Positions 10,210 to 19,280 of a DNA stretch of 53,801 bases are shown one piece after another. The stretch covers positions 1 to 53,801 of the forward strand of contig NZ_JAATOX010000015.1 of NCBI RefSeq assembly GCF_011806385.1, in the 5' to 3' direction. Source of the stretch: Phaeobacter sp. HF9A (GTDB taxonomy: Bacteria > Pseudomonadota > Alphaproteobacteria > Rhodobacterales > Rhodobacteraceae). The first letter of the stretch is position 1, and each line of letters starts with the position of its first letter. Both the position numbers and the translations under genes were made by a program. The notes beneath the pieces were generated by a model. It did no database searches and was not told where the DNA came from. It worked only from the letters and a program-made list of their open reading frames with translations.

Positions 10210-10258
10210 CGGAAAGACCCAAAATCCCTCAGCGCATCAGGGCCTGCGGCGTTCACCG

Positions 10259-10342
10259 TCAGCGATTGCCATTGCCGGTAAAACGGGCGGCATCTGCGGC
10301 CGCGCGGCGGATGGCGTTGGATTTATGCACGGTCTGGATCGC
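10259..10342 (-). pseudogene. trpE: Displaced C-terminal end of trpE in a second frame
   Basis: Read on the minus strand, this short stretch encodes AIQTVHKSNAIRRAAADAARF and then GNGNR before a stop at 10259. It is the conserved end of TrpE, shifted out of the main trpE frame. It has no start of its own and is the second half of the broken gene, not an independent gene. Confidence 0.85.
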
Positions 10343-11753
10343 TGTCATAGACAACGCCGCCGCCGGCCTGAATATAAAGCTTTTGATCCTGCACGATGGC
10401 GGTCCGCAGGGCGATGCACATATCCATATCGCCACCGGCGCTGAAATAGCCAACACCGCCACCGTAGACACCACGTTTTTCCGGCTCCAGCTCGTCGATG
10501 ATCTCCATCGCGCGCACTTTGGGCGCGCCGGATACGGTGCCTGCGGGCATGCCGGCAAAGAAGGCATCCAGCGCGTCTTTGTCTTCGTTGAGCTCGCCCA
10601 CCACATTCGACACGATATGCATCACATGGCTGTAGCGCTCGATGATGAACTCTTCGGTCGGACGCACGGTGCCGATCTTGGCCACGCGCCCCACATCATT
10701 GCGACCCAGATCCAGCAGCATGAGATGCTCTGCCAGCTCTTTCTTATCGGCGAGAAGGTCCTGTTCCAGCGCCTTGTCTTCCTCGGGCGTCGCGCCACGG
10801 GGGCGAGTGCCGGCGATCGGGCGGATGGTGACCTCATTGCCAAAGACCCGCACCAGGATTTCCGGGCTGGCGCCAACCACCTGAAAGCCGCCGAAGTTGA
10901 AATAAAACATAAAGGGCGAGGGGTTGGTGCGCCGGAGTGAGCGATAAAGCGCGAAGGGCGGTTGCGGAAAGTCCTGGGTCCAGCGCTGCGCAGGCACCAC
11001 CTGAAAGATATCACCGGCGCGGATATAGTCCTTGGCCTTCTCCACCGCAGCCATGTAGCCGTCCTTGGTGAAATTGGACACCGGCGCACCGGCCTCCAGT
11101 GCATCGCCGAGGTCGCGGGTCTCGGCGGGCATGGCGCGCTCCAGATCGCGCACAGCATCCATCACCCGCTCGGCGGCCTGCGCATAGGCGGCGCGCGGCG
11201 ATTGGCCATCGCTGAACCAGGCGGGGGAGACCACGGTGACCTCGCCCTTGACCCCGTCAAGAACCGCCACGACCGAGGGGCGGATCATCACCGCATCGGG
11301 CAGGCCAAGCGGATCGGGGTTCACGTTGGGCAGATGCTCCACATGGCGGATCATGTCATAGCCAAGATAGCCAAACAGCCCGGCGGCGGCCTGCGGCAGA
11401 TCGTCGGGCAGATCCATCCGGCTCTCGGCCAGAAGCGCGCGAAGCGTGTCGAGGGGATTGCCGGCAAGCTCTTCAAAACTCTCGGAGTCAAAGCGCGCCT
11501 GACGGTTGAGCTCTGACGTCTTGCCCCGGGAACGCCAGATCAGGTCGGGCTTCATGCCGATGATGGAATAGCGCCCGCGCACCTCCCCGCCGGTCACCGA
11601 CTCGAGGATGAAGGCATCCTTTTGCGCGCCGGTGAGCTTCAGCATCAGGGAAACGGGCGTATCCAGATCGGCGGCGAGCCGGGTATAGACCACCTGGTTT
11701 TCACCGGCCTCATAGGCGGCGGCGAAACTGTCAAATTCGGGGATCAGGGCCAT
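10323..11753 (-). CDS. trpE: Anthranilate synthase component I, frame broken near the C-terminus
   Basis: TrpE converts chorismate to anthranilate with TrpG. The open frame gives 476 residues with an N-terminal Trp-binding domain, then the chorismate-utilising core: FQVVPAQRW, ASPEILVR, IAGTRPRG, LLDLGRNDVGR, GMPAGTVSGAPKVRAMEIIDELE and GGGVVYDSD. After DSDP it reads DRA and stops at 10323. The missing family ending (TVHKSNAIRRAAADAARF) is present in another frame immediately downstream. The expected stretch between DSDP and TVHKS, normally about six residues including the Mg2+-binding Glu, is absent, so about 14-17 nt appear deleted. The enzyme is probably inactive unless this is a sequence error. 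It lies 26 bp downstream of ppiD. Confidence 0.9.
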   Translation of the reverse strand: MALIPEFDSFAAAYEAGENQVVYTRLAADLDTPVSLMLKLTGAQKDAFILESVTGGEVRGRYSIIGMKPDLIWRSRGKTSELNRQARFDSESFEELAGNPLDTLRALLAESRMDLPDDLPQAAAGLFGYLGYDMIRHVEHLPNVNPDPLGLPDAVMIRPSVVAVLDGVKGEVTVVSPAWFSDGQSPRAAYAQAAERVMDAVRDLERAMPAETRDLGDALEAGAPVSNFTKDGYMAAVEKAKDYIRAGDIFQVVPAQRWTQDFPQPPFALYRSLRRTNPSPFMFYFNFGGFQVVGASPEILVRVFGNEVTIRPIAGTRPRGATPEEDKALEQDLLADKKELAEHLMLLDLGRNDVGRVAKIGTVRPTEEFIIERYSHVMHIVSNVVGELNEDKDALDAFFAGMPAGTVSGAPKVRAMEIIDELEPEKRGVYGGGVGYFSAGGDMDMCIALRTAIVQDQKLYIQAGGGVVYDSDPDRA

Positions 11754-11779
11754 AGGGGGTGCGCCTAGAACTTGAGGGG

Positions 11780-13615
11780 TTACTGAAAGGACGCGTGAAC
11801 GGCATTCACGGCCTGTTGATTGATCTGCGGACGGGCCTCGGCCTGCACCGCCTGCATGTAGATCGTGAAGATCTCGTTTGACAGCGATTGATCGAGCTGC
11901 TCGCTCAGCGCCTGCGACAGGAAGGTCATGTCATCGCTGGTATCGGGCGGCAGGATCTCGTCGAGGCGCACGACCACCGTGGCCTCGGCATCAGAGACAA
12001 CGCGGGTCTCGTTCGGGGTCATCTCAAAGACCTCGGTCATCAGATCCACCGGCGTCTGGTCAATATAGGCGGTGCGGGTCTGGCCGGTTTGGGTCACCAC
12101 ATCGCGGTCTTCGGGGAATTGACCGTCATTGGCGTCGACGGCGTCCTTCAGCACCTCGGCCTCGGCATTGAGCGCCTCTGCGACGCGCTCGGCTTTGACG
12201 GCGGCGGTCACGGCGGGCAGGGCGGCGTCATAGGGTTGCGGACGCTGGGGCAGCACCTCGTCGAGGCGCAGCGCGAAGAGGCTACCATCGTCGAGAAAGG
12301 CGACGGCCGGGAAATCATCCATGGTGACCGCCTGAGCCGCCTCGCGGAAGGTGTCATAGGCGGCGATATCGTCGGTGCTGTCGGCGGTCCAGTCGATGCG
12401 ACCGAGTTCAACGCCCTCCTCTTCGGCGGCGAGCTCCTCAAGGGTTTGACCGCCCGCGAGCCGGTCGTCGATCTCCTCGGAGCGGCTCTCGATCACCCGG
12501 CGGGCGCGGTCCAGCGCCAGCTCTTCGCGCAGCTCGGGAAGCGCATCCTCATAAGAGGTGTACTTGGCCTCCAGAACACCATTCACCCGAAACAGCCCCG
12601 GTCCCAGATCCGTGGGGAACGGGCCCACGACGTCACCGATCTGAGCCGCAAACACGCCATCACCCGCCGCGCCGAGCGCCTCTTTGGAGAGATCGCCGAG
12701 ATCAATATCGGCGAGGGTCAGACCACGGTCCTGCACCAGGGTTTCAAAGGTGGTGCCAGCGACATCCAGCTGTGCCTTGGCGGTTTTGGCGGCGTCCTCA
12801 TCGGCAAAGACCAGGCGTTCAACCAGGCGGCGCTCGGGGATGTTGAACTCCGCGTCGCGCTTTTTATAGAGATCTTGCAGCGCGGTCTCGTCCACCTCGA
12901 CCGTATCCACCAGCGCATCGGGGCGCAGAGTGATATAGGTGATCACCTTGGTCTCCGGCAGGGTGAAGATGTCGCTATGGGTGTCATAATAGGACTGTAG
13001 CTCTTCGTCGCCCGGCTCGGCGGTGGTCAGCGCCAGATCATCCGCGGAGAGGCGCACATAGGAAAAGCTGCGCCGCGCGCCGATATAATCCGTCAGCGTT
13101 TCGCCCAGAATCGCCGGCATTTTGACACCGCCGGTGACGGCGCCCTGCACGAGGGTGCGGGCGGTCTCGGAGCGGATGTCGGCTTCAAAACCGCTCTCGC
13201 TCAGACCGGCGTTATCTAGTGCGAATTTATAGGTGTCGCGGTCAAACTTGCCGTCGGGGCCATGAAAGGCCTGGATCTGGGTGATTTCCTTCAGCAGGGT
13301 CTGATCGCCGACCGAGAGGCCCAGATTATGCACCTCGTTGTCCAGCGCCGCGGCAGAGACAAGCCCCGCCAGCACGCCGCGATCAACGCCCATTGTGATC
13401 AGCTGCGAGAGCGGCACCGCCTGGCCGGACTGCGCCTGAATGGCGCGCTGTTCCTGCTGGAGCGCGCGGGCATATTCGTCCACCGTGACTTCGGCACTGC
13501 CAACGGTGGCGAGCGTGCGATTGGTGCCGGTCACGTTGATCGCGCCAAAGCCGGCAAGCCCCACGAACAACAGACCCATGAGGATCCAAACGAAGGTCTT
13601 GGAAAGGTTTTTCAT
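11780..13615 (-). CDS. ppiD: PpiD/SurA-type peptidyl-prolyl isomerase, membrane-anchored
   Basis: This is a periplasmic folding factor anchored in the inner membrane. The 611-residue protein starts MKNLSKTFVWILMGLLFVGLAGFGAINV, one N-terminal TM anchor with the rest periplasmic. A SurA_N-like chaperone region follows (VGSAEVTVDEYARALQQEQ), then the parvulin-like central part (about residues 245-360, with FPTDLGPGLFRV) and a C-terminal chaperone segment. I took the Met at 13615 rather than one 12 codons upstream, because KNLSKT directly precedes the anchor. trpE follows at 26 bp, so trpE is probably cotranscribed with it. Confidence 0.85.
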   Translation of the reverse strand: MKNLSKTFVWILMGLLFVGLAGFGAINVTGTNRTLATVGSAEVTVDEYARALQQEQRAIQAQSGQAVPLSQLITMGVDRGVLAGLVSAAALDNEVHNLGLSVGDQTLLKEITQIQAFHGPDGKFDRDTYKFALDNAGLSESGFEADIRSETARTLVQGAVTGGVKMPAILGETLTDYIGARRSFSYVRLSADDLALTTAEPGDEELQSYYDTHSDIFTLPETKVITYITLRPDALVDTVEVDETALQDLYKKRDAEFNIPERRLVERLVFADEDAAKTAKAQLDVAGTTFETLVQDRGLTLADIDLGDLSKEALGAAGDGVFAAQIGDVVGPFPTDLGPGLFRVNGVLEAKYTSYEDALPELREELALDRARRVIESRSEEIDDRLAGGQTLEELAAEEEGVELGRIDWTADSTDDIAAYDTFREAAQAVTMDDFPAVAFLDDGSLFALRLDEVLPQRPQPYDAALPAVTAAVKAERVAEALNAEAEVLKDAVDANDGQFPEDRDVVTQTGQTRTAYIDQTPVDLMTEVFEMTPNETRVVSDAEATVVVRLDEILPPDTSDDMTFLSQALSEQLDQSLSNEIFTIYMQAVQAEARPQINQQAVNAVHASFQ

Positions 13616-13786
13616 GCCTGCGGCCCTTTGTGTCGTCTTTTTGCGGCGCACCGGAGCGTTCGACGGCCCGGGCGGCCCTGTTCTGCCGAGCGGATCGGCT
13701 ATGTCCTGTCGCCGCCCTGAATACGCGTCTGCCTGCCGAGGGGCAAGCAGAGAGGGCGGCGGATATGTAGTATTCGTGCTGTTGGC

Positions 13787-14962
13787 TCAGCCGTCAAACG
13801 CGGCGAGACGGGCGAGCATCTCTTTGATGCCGTCGCGATCCACATTGGCAAATGCAATGCGGAACTGGCGCTGCCCTTCCGGCGCGCCCTCGGGGGTGAA
13901 CATACTGCCGGGCAGCATCAATACGCCCTTGGCGCGCAACAGGCGCTGCGCGATCTCATCCGATGTCTGCGTGAAGGGATGTTCGACATAGGCAAAATAG
14001 GCGCCACTGCCCAGAAGCCGCCAGCCCTTTGCCGCGAGCGGCGCAAAACCTTCCTCAATAGCGGCGCGCCGGTCCAGAATCTCGACCCGTTCACCGGCCA
14101 GCCAATCGTCGAGGTTCTCGATCCCCCAGCGCGCGCCGATCTGGCCGAGCTGCGCCGGGCAGATGGTGACGGTGTCGAGGAACTTCTCCATCTCGACCAA
14201 CCGCTCCGGCCCCGCCACAATCGCACCAACCCGGTGACCAGTGAGGCGATAAGCCTTTGAGAAAGAATAGAGATGCACCAGAGTGCCGGGCCAATCCTCG
14301 CGTTGAAACAGGTGGTGGGGCGGCCCGCTCCGGCTGTCAAAATCGCGATAGGTCTCATCCACGATCAGGGTCAGCCCGTGACGCTGCGCCAGGCAAAAGA
14401 ACGCATCCAGCAGCTCGGCGGGGTATTCCACACCGCAAGGGTTGTTCGGCGTCACCAAGGCGATGGCCCGGGTGCGCGCGGTGATCAGCGCCTCGGCTTG
14501 GGCAGGGTCGGGCAGCATGTCACCGCCGACCTGAAGGGGCAGGGTGGTGACGCCCTGCATGTCCAGCCACATTTTGTGATTGAAGTACCAGGGCGTCGGC
14601 AGGATGACCTCGTCGCCCTCGCCGCAGATGCTCTGGATGGTGGCGGCAAAGGCCTGATTGCAGCCCGATGTGATGGCGATATTTGCCGCCGTGAAGGGCG
14701 CCTCATAGTGGCGTTGCATCTGCCCAGCCAATGCCGCGCGCAGATCATCATTGCCCAGCACCGGCCCATAAAGATGCGCGCTGGTCTGGGTGAGCACGGC
14801 CTCGGCCATGGCCTGACGCAGACCATCAGGGGGCGGATCCGCCGGGGCGGCCTGGCTGAGGTTCAAGAGCGGTTGATCCTCGGGAAAGGCGAGCCCCTGA
14901 AGCCAGCGCCGCGATTCCACGATCGGCGAGACGAAAGTGGCTTCGGTTCTGGTGCGGGTCAT
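13787..14962 (-). CDS. Pyridoxal-phosphate aminotransferase, class I/II
   Basis: The 391-residue fold-type I PLP enzyme has the Schiff-base lysine K236 in SFSKAYRLTGHRVG, N174 in TPNNPCG, D202 in VDETY and the C-terminal Arg region RQFRIAFANVD. Substrate cannot be read from sequence; it belongs to the aspartate/aromatic aminotransferase-like group. The start at 14962 has AAAGG 9 nt upstream; an ATG three codons earlier lies too close to that site. The gene stands alone between ppiD and gpt. Confidence 0.85.
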   Translation of the reverse strand: MTRTRTEATFVSPIVESRRWLQGLAFPEDQPLLNLSQAAPADPPPDGLRQAMAEAVLTQTSAHLYGPVLGNDDLRAALAGQMQRHYEAPFTAANIAITSGCNQAFAATIQSICGEGDEVILPTPWYFNHKMWLDMQGVTTLPLQVGGDMLPDPAQAEALITARTRAIALVTPNNPCGVEYPAELLDAFFCLAQRHGLTLIVDETYRDFDSRSGPPHHLFQREDWPGTLVHLYSFSKAYRLTGHRVGAIVAGPERLVEMEKFLDTVTICPAQLGQIGARWGIENLDDWLAGERVEILDRRAAIEEGFAPLAAKGWRLLGSGAYFAYVEHPFTQTSDEIAQRLLRAKGVLMLPGSMFTPEGAPEGQRQFRIAFANVDRDGIKEMLARLAAFDG

Positions 14963-15068
14963 CGGGGGCATCCTTTGATCTGGGGCGAGAGCAAGCCGTT
15001 CGGCCAGCGGCATTAGGGCGATTTCACGCGACACTTGCAAGGGGCACAAGGCCCCGCCGCGCAAAGAA

Positions 15069-15094
15069 AAAGCGCGCCGGTTGGGGCGCGCTTT
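15069..15094 (-). terminator. Terminator downstream of gpt
   Basis: On the minus strand AAAGCGCGCC pairs with GGCGCGCTTT across a short loop and is followed by a T-rich run, directly after the gpt stop. Confidence 0.8.
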
Positions 15095-15118
15095 GACAGG
15101 GTGAGACGCTTGAGCGGA

Positions 15119-15649
15119 TCAATCGGTGCCGCGATAGGGCTCGACATATTGCAGGGCCATATCCCAGGGGAAAAAGATCCAGGTGTCCTGGCTCACGCCG
15201 GTGATGAAGGTATCCACCTGCGGCTCGCCCTGCGGTTTGGCATAGACGGTGGCGAAATGCGCCTGCGGATAAAGCTCGCGCACCAGTTCCAGCGTCTTGC
15301 CCGAGTCAACCAGATCATCGACGATCAGAATGCCGGTGCCATCCCCCATCATCGCGGCATCCGGGCTCTTCAGCACTTCCGCTTCGCGCCGCTGATCGGC
15401 CTTGCCACCGCCGGAGTGATAGGATTTGACGCTGATGGTATCGACGGTGCGAATGTCCAGCTCGCGGGCGACAATCATCGCCGGGGCCATGCCGCCGCGC
15501 GTGATCGCCACAACGGCGCGCCAATGGCCATCGTCCGGGCCCAGACCATCCAACCGCCAGGCCAGCGCGCGGCTGTCCCGGTGGATCTGGTCCCAGGAGA
15601 TGTGAAACCCTTTTTCATGGGGCAGGCGGCTTGTGTCCTTGGTGCTCAT
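15119..15649 (-). CDS. gpt: Xanthine (guanine) phosphoribosyltransferase
   Basis: This enzyme salvages xanthine, and probably guanine, with PRPP to the nucleotide. The 176-residue type I phosphoribosyltransferase has the PRPP-binding loop [13 protein letters not shown] and an N-terminal [13 protein letters not shown] motif, as in E. coli Gpt. The C-terminal [15 protein letters not shown] segment is also typical. It starts 5 bp downstream of the fabI stop, so fabI-gpt is a two-gene unit ending at the adjacent terminator. Confidence 0.9.
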   Translation of the reverse strand: MSTKDTSRLPHEKGFHISWDQIHRDSRALAWRLDGLGPDDGHWRAVVAITRGGMAPAMIVARELDIRTVDTISVKSYHSGGGKADQRREAEVLKSPDAAMMGDGTGILIVDDLVDSGKTLELVRELYPQAHFATVYAKPQGEPQVDTFITGVSQDTWIFFPWDMALQYVEPYRGTD

Positions 15650-15654
15650 CTGGG

Positions 15655-16461
15655 TCAGCCTTTCTCGATATCCGGGGCATCCACGGCCTTCATGCCGACC
15701 ACGTGATAGCCCGCATCCACGTGCAAATTCTCGCCGGTGACGCCGGAGGCCAGGTCCGACAGCAGATAGAGCGCGGATTTTCCCACGTCATCGGTGGTCA
15801 CATTGCGGCGCAGGGGCGAGTTATACTCGTTCCATTTCATGATGTAGCGGAAGTCACCAATGCCGGAAGCCGCCAGCGTCTTGATCGGGCCGGCAGAGAT
15901 CGCATTGACGCGGATCCCGTCTTTGCCCAGATCCTCCGCCAGATATTTGACCGAAGCCTCCAGCGCGGCTTTGGCCACACCCATGACGTTATAATGCGGC
16001 ATCACCTGCTCGGCGCCGTAATAGGTCAGCGTCAGCATGGAGCCGCCTTCGGTCATCAGCTTCTCGGCGCGCTTGGCAACGGCGGTGAAGGAATAGACCG
16101 AGATATCCATGGTCATGGTGAAGTTGTCGCGGCTGGTATCCACATAGCGGCCGCGCAGCTCGGATTTGTCGGAAAAGCCGATGGCGTGAACGATAAAGTC
16201 CAGCTTGCCCCATTTTTCCGCCAGCGCCGCGAAGAGCGCATCCATGGAGGCCTCGTCGGAGACATCGCAGGGCAGCACGATATCGCTGCCAAGTTGCGCC
16301 GCAAGCGGATCGACCCGCTTCTTCAGCGCGTCGCCCTGATAGGAGAACGCAAGCTCCGCCCCGGCCTCGGCGCAGGCTTTGGCAATGCCCCACGCGATAG
16401 ATTTGTCATTGGCAAGGCCCATGATCAGGCCGCGCTTACCGGCCATCAGTTGACTAGACAT
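15655..16461 (-). CDS. fabI: Enoyl-[acyl-carrier-protein] reductase FabI
   Basis: FabI reduces enoyl-ACP with NADH in the last step of each fatty-acid elongation cycle. The 268-residue short-chain dehydrogenase fold has the FabI-type cofactor loop [13 protein letters not shown] and catalytic Tyr157 and Lys164 (Tyr-X6-Lys), plus Tyr147. The [14 protein letters not shown] substrate-loop signature is present. It is divergent from pdxH across 141 bp and followed at 5 bp by gpt. Confidence 0.96.
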   Translation of the reverse strand: MSSQLMAGKRGLIMGLANDKSIAWGIAKACAEAGAELAFSYQGDALKKRVDPLAAQLGSDIVLPCDVSDEASMDALFAALAEKWGKLDFIVHAIGFSDKSELRGRYVDTSRDNFTMTMDISVYSFTAVAKRAEKLMTEGGSMLTLTYYGAEQVMPHYNVMGVAKAALEASVKYLAEDLGKDGIRVNAISAGPIKTLAASGIGDFRYIMKWNEYNSPLRRNVTTDDVGKSALYLLSDLASGVTGENLHVDAGYHVVGMKAVDAPDIEKG

Positions 16462-16602
16462 GCAGGTTCTCCGCCTGTGATCGTTGAATGGAATGTCCTT
16501 TAGCCCGCCGTGACCCCTGCATCAAGGGTGGACGCTGTTGTGCTGGCTTTCATTCGCGCCCAAAGGCTCCTAAGTTCCGGGCAAACCAGAAGGAGCAGGC
16601 AC

Positions 16603-17208
16603 ATGGCTGACAACGACGGACTCTTTGCGGGCGACAATCCCTTTGACATCGCACGCCGCTGGCTCGCGGAAGCCGAAAAGAGCGAAATCAACGACCCCAA
16701 CGCGATTGCGCTGGCCACTGTGGATGCCTCGGGCATGCCGAATGCGCGCATGGTTTTACTTAAGGAAATCGAAAACTCTGCCTTTGTGTTCTACACCAAT
16801 TACGAGAGTGCCAAGGGCCAGGAAATCGCGTCGAGCGGCACCGCCGCTTTCGTCATGCACTGGAAATCTCTGCGCCGCCAAATTCGGGTTCGCGGCCACG
16901 TTGCAAAAGAGGAGGGACCGCAGGCCGATGCTTACTTTCAGTCTCGTTCACTAAAAAGCCGTTTGGGGGCCTGGGCGTCGCGTCAATCGCAACCATTGTC
17001 GTCCCGAAGCGCTTTGATGGCCGATGTGGCCAAGGTCACGGCGCAAAAGGGACCGAATCCCAAACGTCCCCATTTCTGGGGAGGTTTCCGACTCACTCCG
17101 ATCGAGATCGAATTCTGGGCAGATGGGGCATTTCGCCTTCATGATCGCTTCGTTTGGCGCCGCGCCACGGCCGAAGAGGACTGGCAGGTTCAGCGGCTGT
17201 GCCCATGA
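16603..17208 (+). CDS. pdxH: Pyridoxine/pyridoxamine 5'-phosphate oxidase
   Basis: PdxH oxidises PNP or PMP to pyridoxal 5'-phosphate with FMN. The 201-residue protein is full length, with the FMN-binding block [37 protein letters not shown] and the C-terminal [20 protein letters not shown] and RLCP signatures. The ATG has AAGGAG at 8 nt. It is divergent from fabI. Confidence 0.96.
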   Translation: MADNDGLFAGDNPFDIARRWLAEAEKSEINDPNAIALATVDASGMPNARMVLLKEIENSAFVFYTNYESAKGQEIASSGTAAFVMHWKSLRRQIRVRGHVAKEEGPQADAYFQSRSLKSRLGAWASRQSQPLSSRSALMADVAKVTAQKGPNPKRPHFWGGFRLTPIEIEFWADGAFRLHDRFVWRRATAEEDWQVQRLCP

Positions 17209-17340
17209 TTGTTAGCGATATAAGGTCAGTTAACGATTTCCGCATCTCCTGACTTTTTTGCTCTTGAAATCCGATCGTAAAATCGCGCAGGTAAATAGGC
17301 ATCGCTAACACGAACGAACTAAAATCGGTGGTATTCTCAA

Positions 17341-17883
17341 GTGGCCGAAGATCTAAGCAGCTTGCAACATGTCCATGGACTAGTGAAGTGGTTTGATCCG
17401 GCCAAAGGGTACGGGTTTATTGTCTCGCCCGATGGTGGGCCAGATATTCTCTTGCACATCAATGTGTTGAGAAACTTTGGTCAGAGTTCCATCGCCGATG
17501 GTGCTGGCATCGAGGTTGTGACCCATCGCACCGACCGCGGCGTCCAGGCGGTGGAGGTCATCGCGATCACCCCGCCGGAGCGGGAAGACACGCCGCTGTT
17601 GAGCGACCTTGCCGAAATGGACGCGGCCGAGATCAGCAGCTGCCCGCTGGAGCCGGCGCGTGTCAAATGGTTCGACAAGGCCAAGGGCTTTGGCTTTGCC
17701 AATCTGTTTGGATGCAACGAAGACGTGTTCCTGCATGTGGAAATCCTGCGCCAGTCCGGCCTCGCCGATCTGCAATCCGGCGAGGCCTTGGCCATGCGGG
17801 TCGTGGACGGCAAACGGGGCCGCATGGCGGTGGAAGTCCTGGCCTGGGAAATGGCCATAGCTGAACGGAACGCCTCAGAGTGA
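17341..17883 (+). CDS. Two-domain cold-shock protein
   Basis: This is an RNA/DNA-binding protein with two cold-shock domains, residues about 10-75 (VKWFDPAKGYGFI) and about 100-170 (VKWFDKAKGFGFA). The first RNP motifs are partly degenerate (SPDGGPDILLHI) while the second domain keeps CNEDVFLHVE. A GTG start at 17341 is used because no in-frame ATG precedes the first domain. Tandem cold-shock proteins of this type are common in alphaproteobacteria. The upstream 130 bp hold an inverted repeat, noted separately. Its stop overlaps the next start by 4 bp. Confidence 0.88.
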   Translation: MAEDLSSLQHVHGLVKWFDPAKGYGFIVSPDGGPDILLHINVLRNFGQSSIADGAGIEVVTHRTDRGVQAVEVIAITPPEREDTPLLSDLAEMDAAEISSCPLEPARVKWFDKAKGFGFANLFGCNEDVFLHVEILRQSGLADLQSGEALAMRVVDGKRGRMAVEVLAWEMAIAERNASE

Positions 17884-18359
17884 CCCCGGTTCGGCGCACC
17901 CTTTCCGCGATTGGGTTTGCGCTGCTGGCGCTTGCGGCGGGTCCGGTGCAGGCGGCCTGTCAAAAAGATGCGGTGGATCTGCGCGGCCCCTGGGGGCAGG
18001 CGCAGTTTCGCGTCGAAATCATGGATAGTGCCGAAGAACGCGCGCAGGGATTGATGTATCGCCGCGCGCTGCCCCAGCGCAATGGTATGCTCTTTGTCTA
18101 TGAACACCCCCAGCGTGTTGCCTTCTGGATGAAGAACACACTGATCCCGCTTGATATGATCTTCTTGGGCGCGGATGGAACGGTCACCCATATCCACGAG
18201 GGCGCGGTGCCGGGCGATCTGACGCCGATTCCGGGCGGCGATGACGTGCTCGTGGTGCTGGAGGTGAACGCGGGGATCGTGCGCAAATACGGCATCACCC
18301 TGGGCAGCCAGATGCGCCATGAAGTTTTTTCATCCCAGGACGCAATTTGGCCCTGTTAG
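17880..18359 (+). CDS. DUF192 family exported protein
   Basis: The 159-residue product has an N-terminal Sec-type signal peptide (RRTLSAIGFALLALAAGPVQA) followed by a DUF192 domain: QFRVEIMDSAEERAQGLMYRRALP, GMLFVYEHPQRVAFWMKNTLIPLDMIFL and HIHEGAVP are family hallmarks. The function of DUF192 is unknown; it is a small periplasmic beta-fold. The start is a GTG overlapping the cold-shock gene stop (GTGA), so it is translationally coupled. tRNA-Pro follows 43 bp downstream. Confidence 0.88.
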   Translation: MTPVRRTLSAIGFALLALAAGPVQAACQKDAVDLRGPWGQAQFRVEIMDSAEERAQGLMYRRALPQRNGMLFVYEHPQRVAFWMKNTLIPLDMIFLGADGTVTHIHEGAVPGDLTPIPGGDDVLVVLEVNAGIVRKYGITLGSQMRHEVFSSQDAIWPC

Positions 18360-18402
18360 GGCTTTTCAAACCAGATCATCGCAGATAGGAAGGCGCACGG
18401 TC

Positions 18403-18479
18403 CGGGGCGTGGCGCAGTCTGGTAGCGCACCTGTTTTGGGTACAGGGGGTCGTGAGTTCGAATCTCGCCGCCCCGACCA
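18403..18479 (+). tRNA. tRNA-Pro (anticodon TGG)
   Basis: A 77-nt cloverleaf: acceptor CGGGGCG/CGCCCCG, D-arm TGGCGCAGTCTGGTAGCGCA, anticodon stem CCTGT/ACAGG with loop TTTGGGT giving anticodon TGG, T-arm with GTTCGAATC, and encoded CCA. Confidence 0.97.
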
Positions 18480-19280
18480 CTTCTTTTCCTTCCTTCCCAT
18501 GTCATAAATACCCCCCCCTTCTTGGGGTGCCTCTGCCGATATACGGTCGGTGGCTCTCCCCCTACTTATGGGGAATTGACGTATGAACACTCTCCTTTTG
18601 CGGCAGCTTTCTAGAATCACTTCGAGGGCTTGCGGGCGCCTGTTGTGTCACCGCCAGATGTTGTATTTACCCTTTGCTTACCCTTTGACGTGATTTAACG
18701 TCGGAACGCGAAGGCCAGCGCTGTTTTTTTTTGCGATTGGGGCCCTGCGTCATGCCAGGACGTTGCCAGAGTGTCGCAGTATATCCCCGCCCGACGCGGC
18801 GGGGATAACTCCTCCCGTCGGCGCCTCAGATCGGGCGGTGCCGCAGGGCGGCGAGCGCCCTTGGTGCAGCAAGCCCCTCTCAGATCGTCAGTTTTTAGAC
18901 CTGGTTAACTCATGCAGGAATTTGCAGTTATCGCAGCCCTGCTGTGGATGAATCACAGCGCGGTTTTGACCCTCGAAAGCGTTAAAACCGTCAATACAAA
19001 TCTGCTCCGTAAAATTTTAAATTTGACGTTGACGCTCTGGGTCAATCTACGCGACATTGTGGGTGCCGCTGGAGAGAGCCACTAAATCTTGTGATGAGTG
19101 AGCCGCCTTTCCAACCACAGTGCTTTGCGCAAAACCGTTAATATCGGATCGGTGTAGGATCCGCGAGCGTAGGATATACCTGCGCCGAGCCAACGGTATT
19201 TGCGCAGGTCGCTGGCGGCGATCAAGGCTGGTGCCGTGGCACCGAAAACAAAATCGGGACTCTTGGGAACAGGTGTAACC
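18480..19280. other. Gene-free 800 bp between tRNA-Pro and nrdJ, with hairpins
   Basis: No convincing reading frame is seen. The stretch holds a perfect 10-bp hairpin at 18782-18807 (TATCCCCGCC, 6-nt loop, GGCGGGGATA), the direct repeat CTCAGATCG at about 18825 and 18874, and an imperfect inverted repeat GCGGTTTTGAC/GTTAAAACCGT around 18960-18991 ahead of nrdJ. I looked for a cobalamin riboswitch because nrdJ needs B12, but the conserved B12-box is not present. This may be a structured leader, an unannotated small RNA or a regulatory region. Confidence 0.5.

Noticed and set aside
18900..19280. Cobalamin riboswitch before the B12-dependent reductase
   Set aside because: The B12-box and the conserved core segments are not found; only GCCACT occurs, without the rest.
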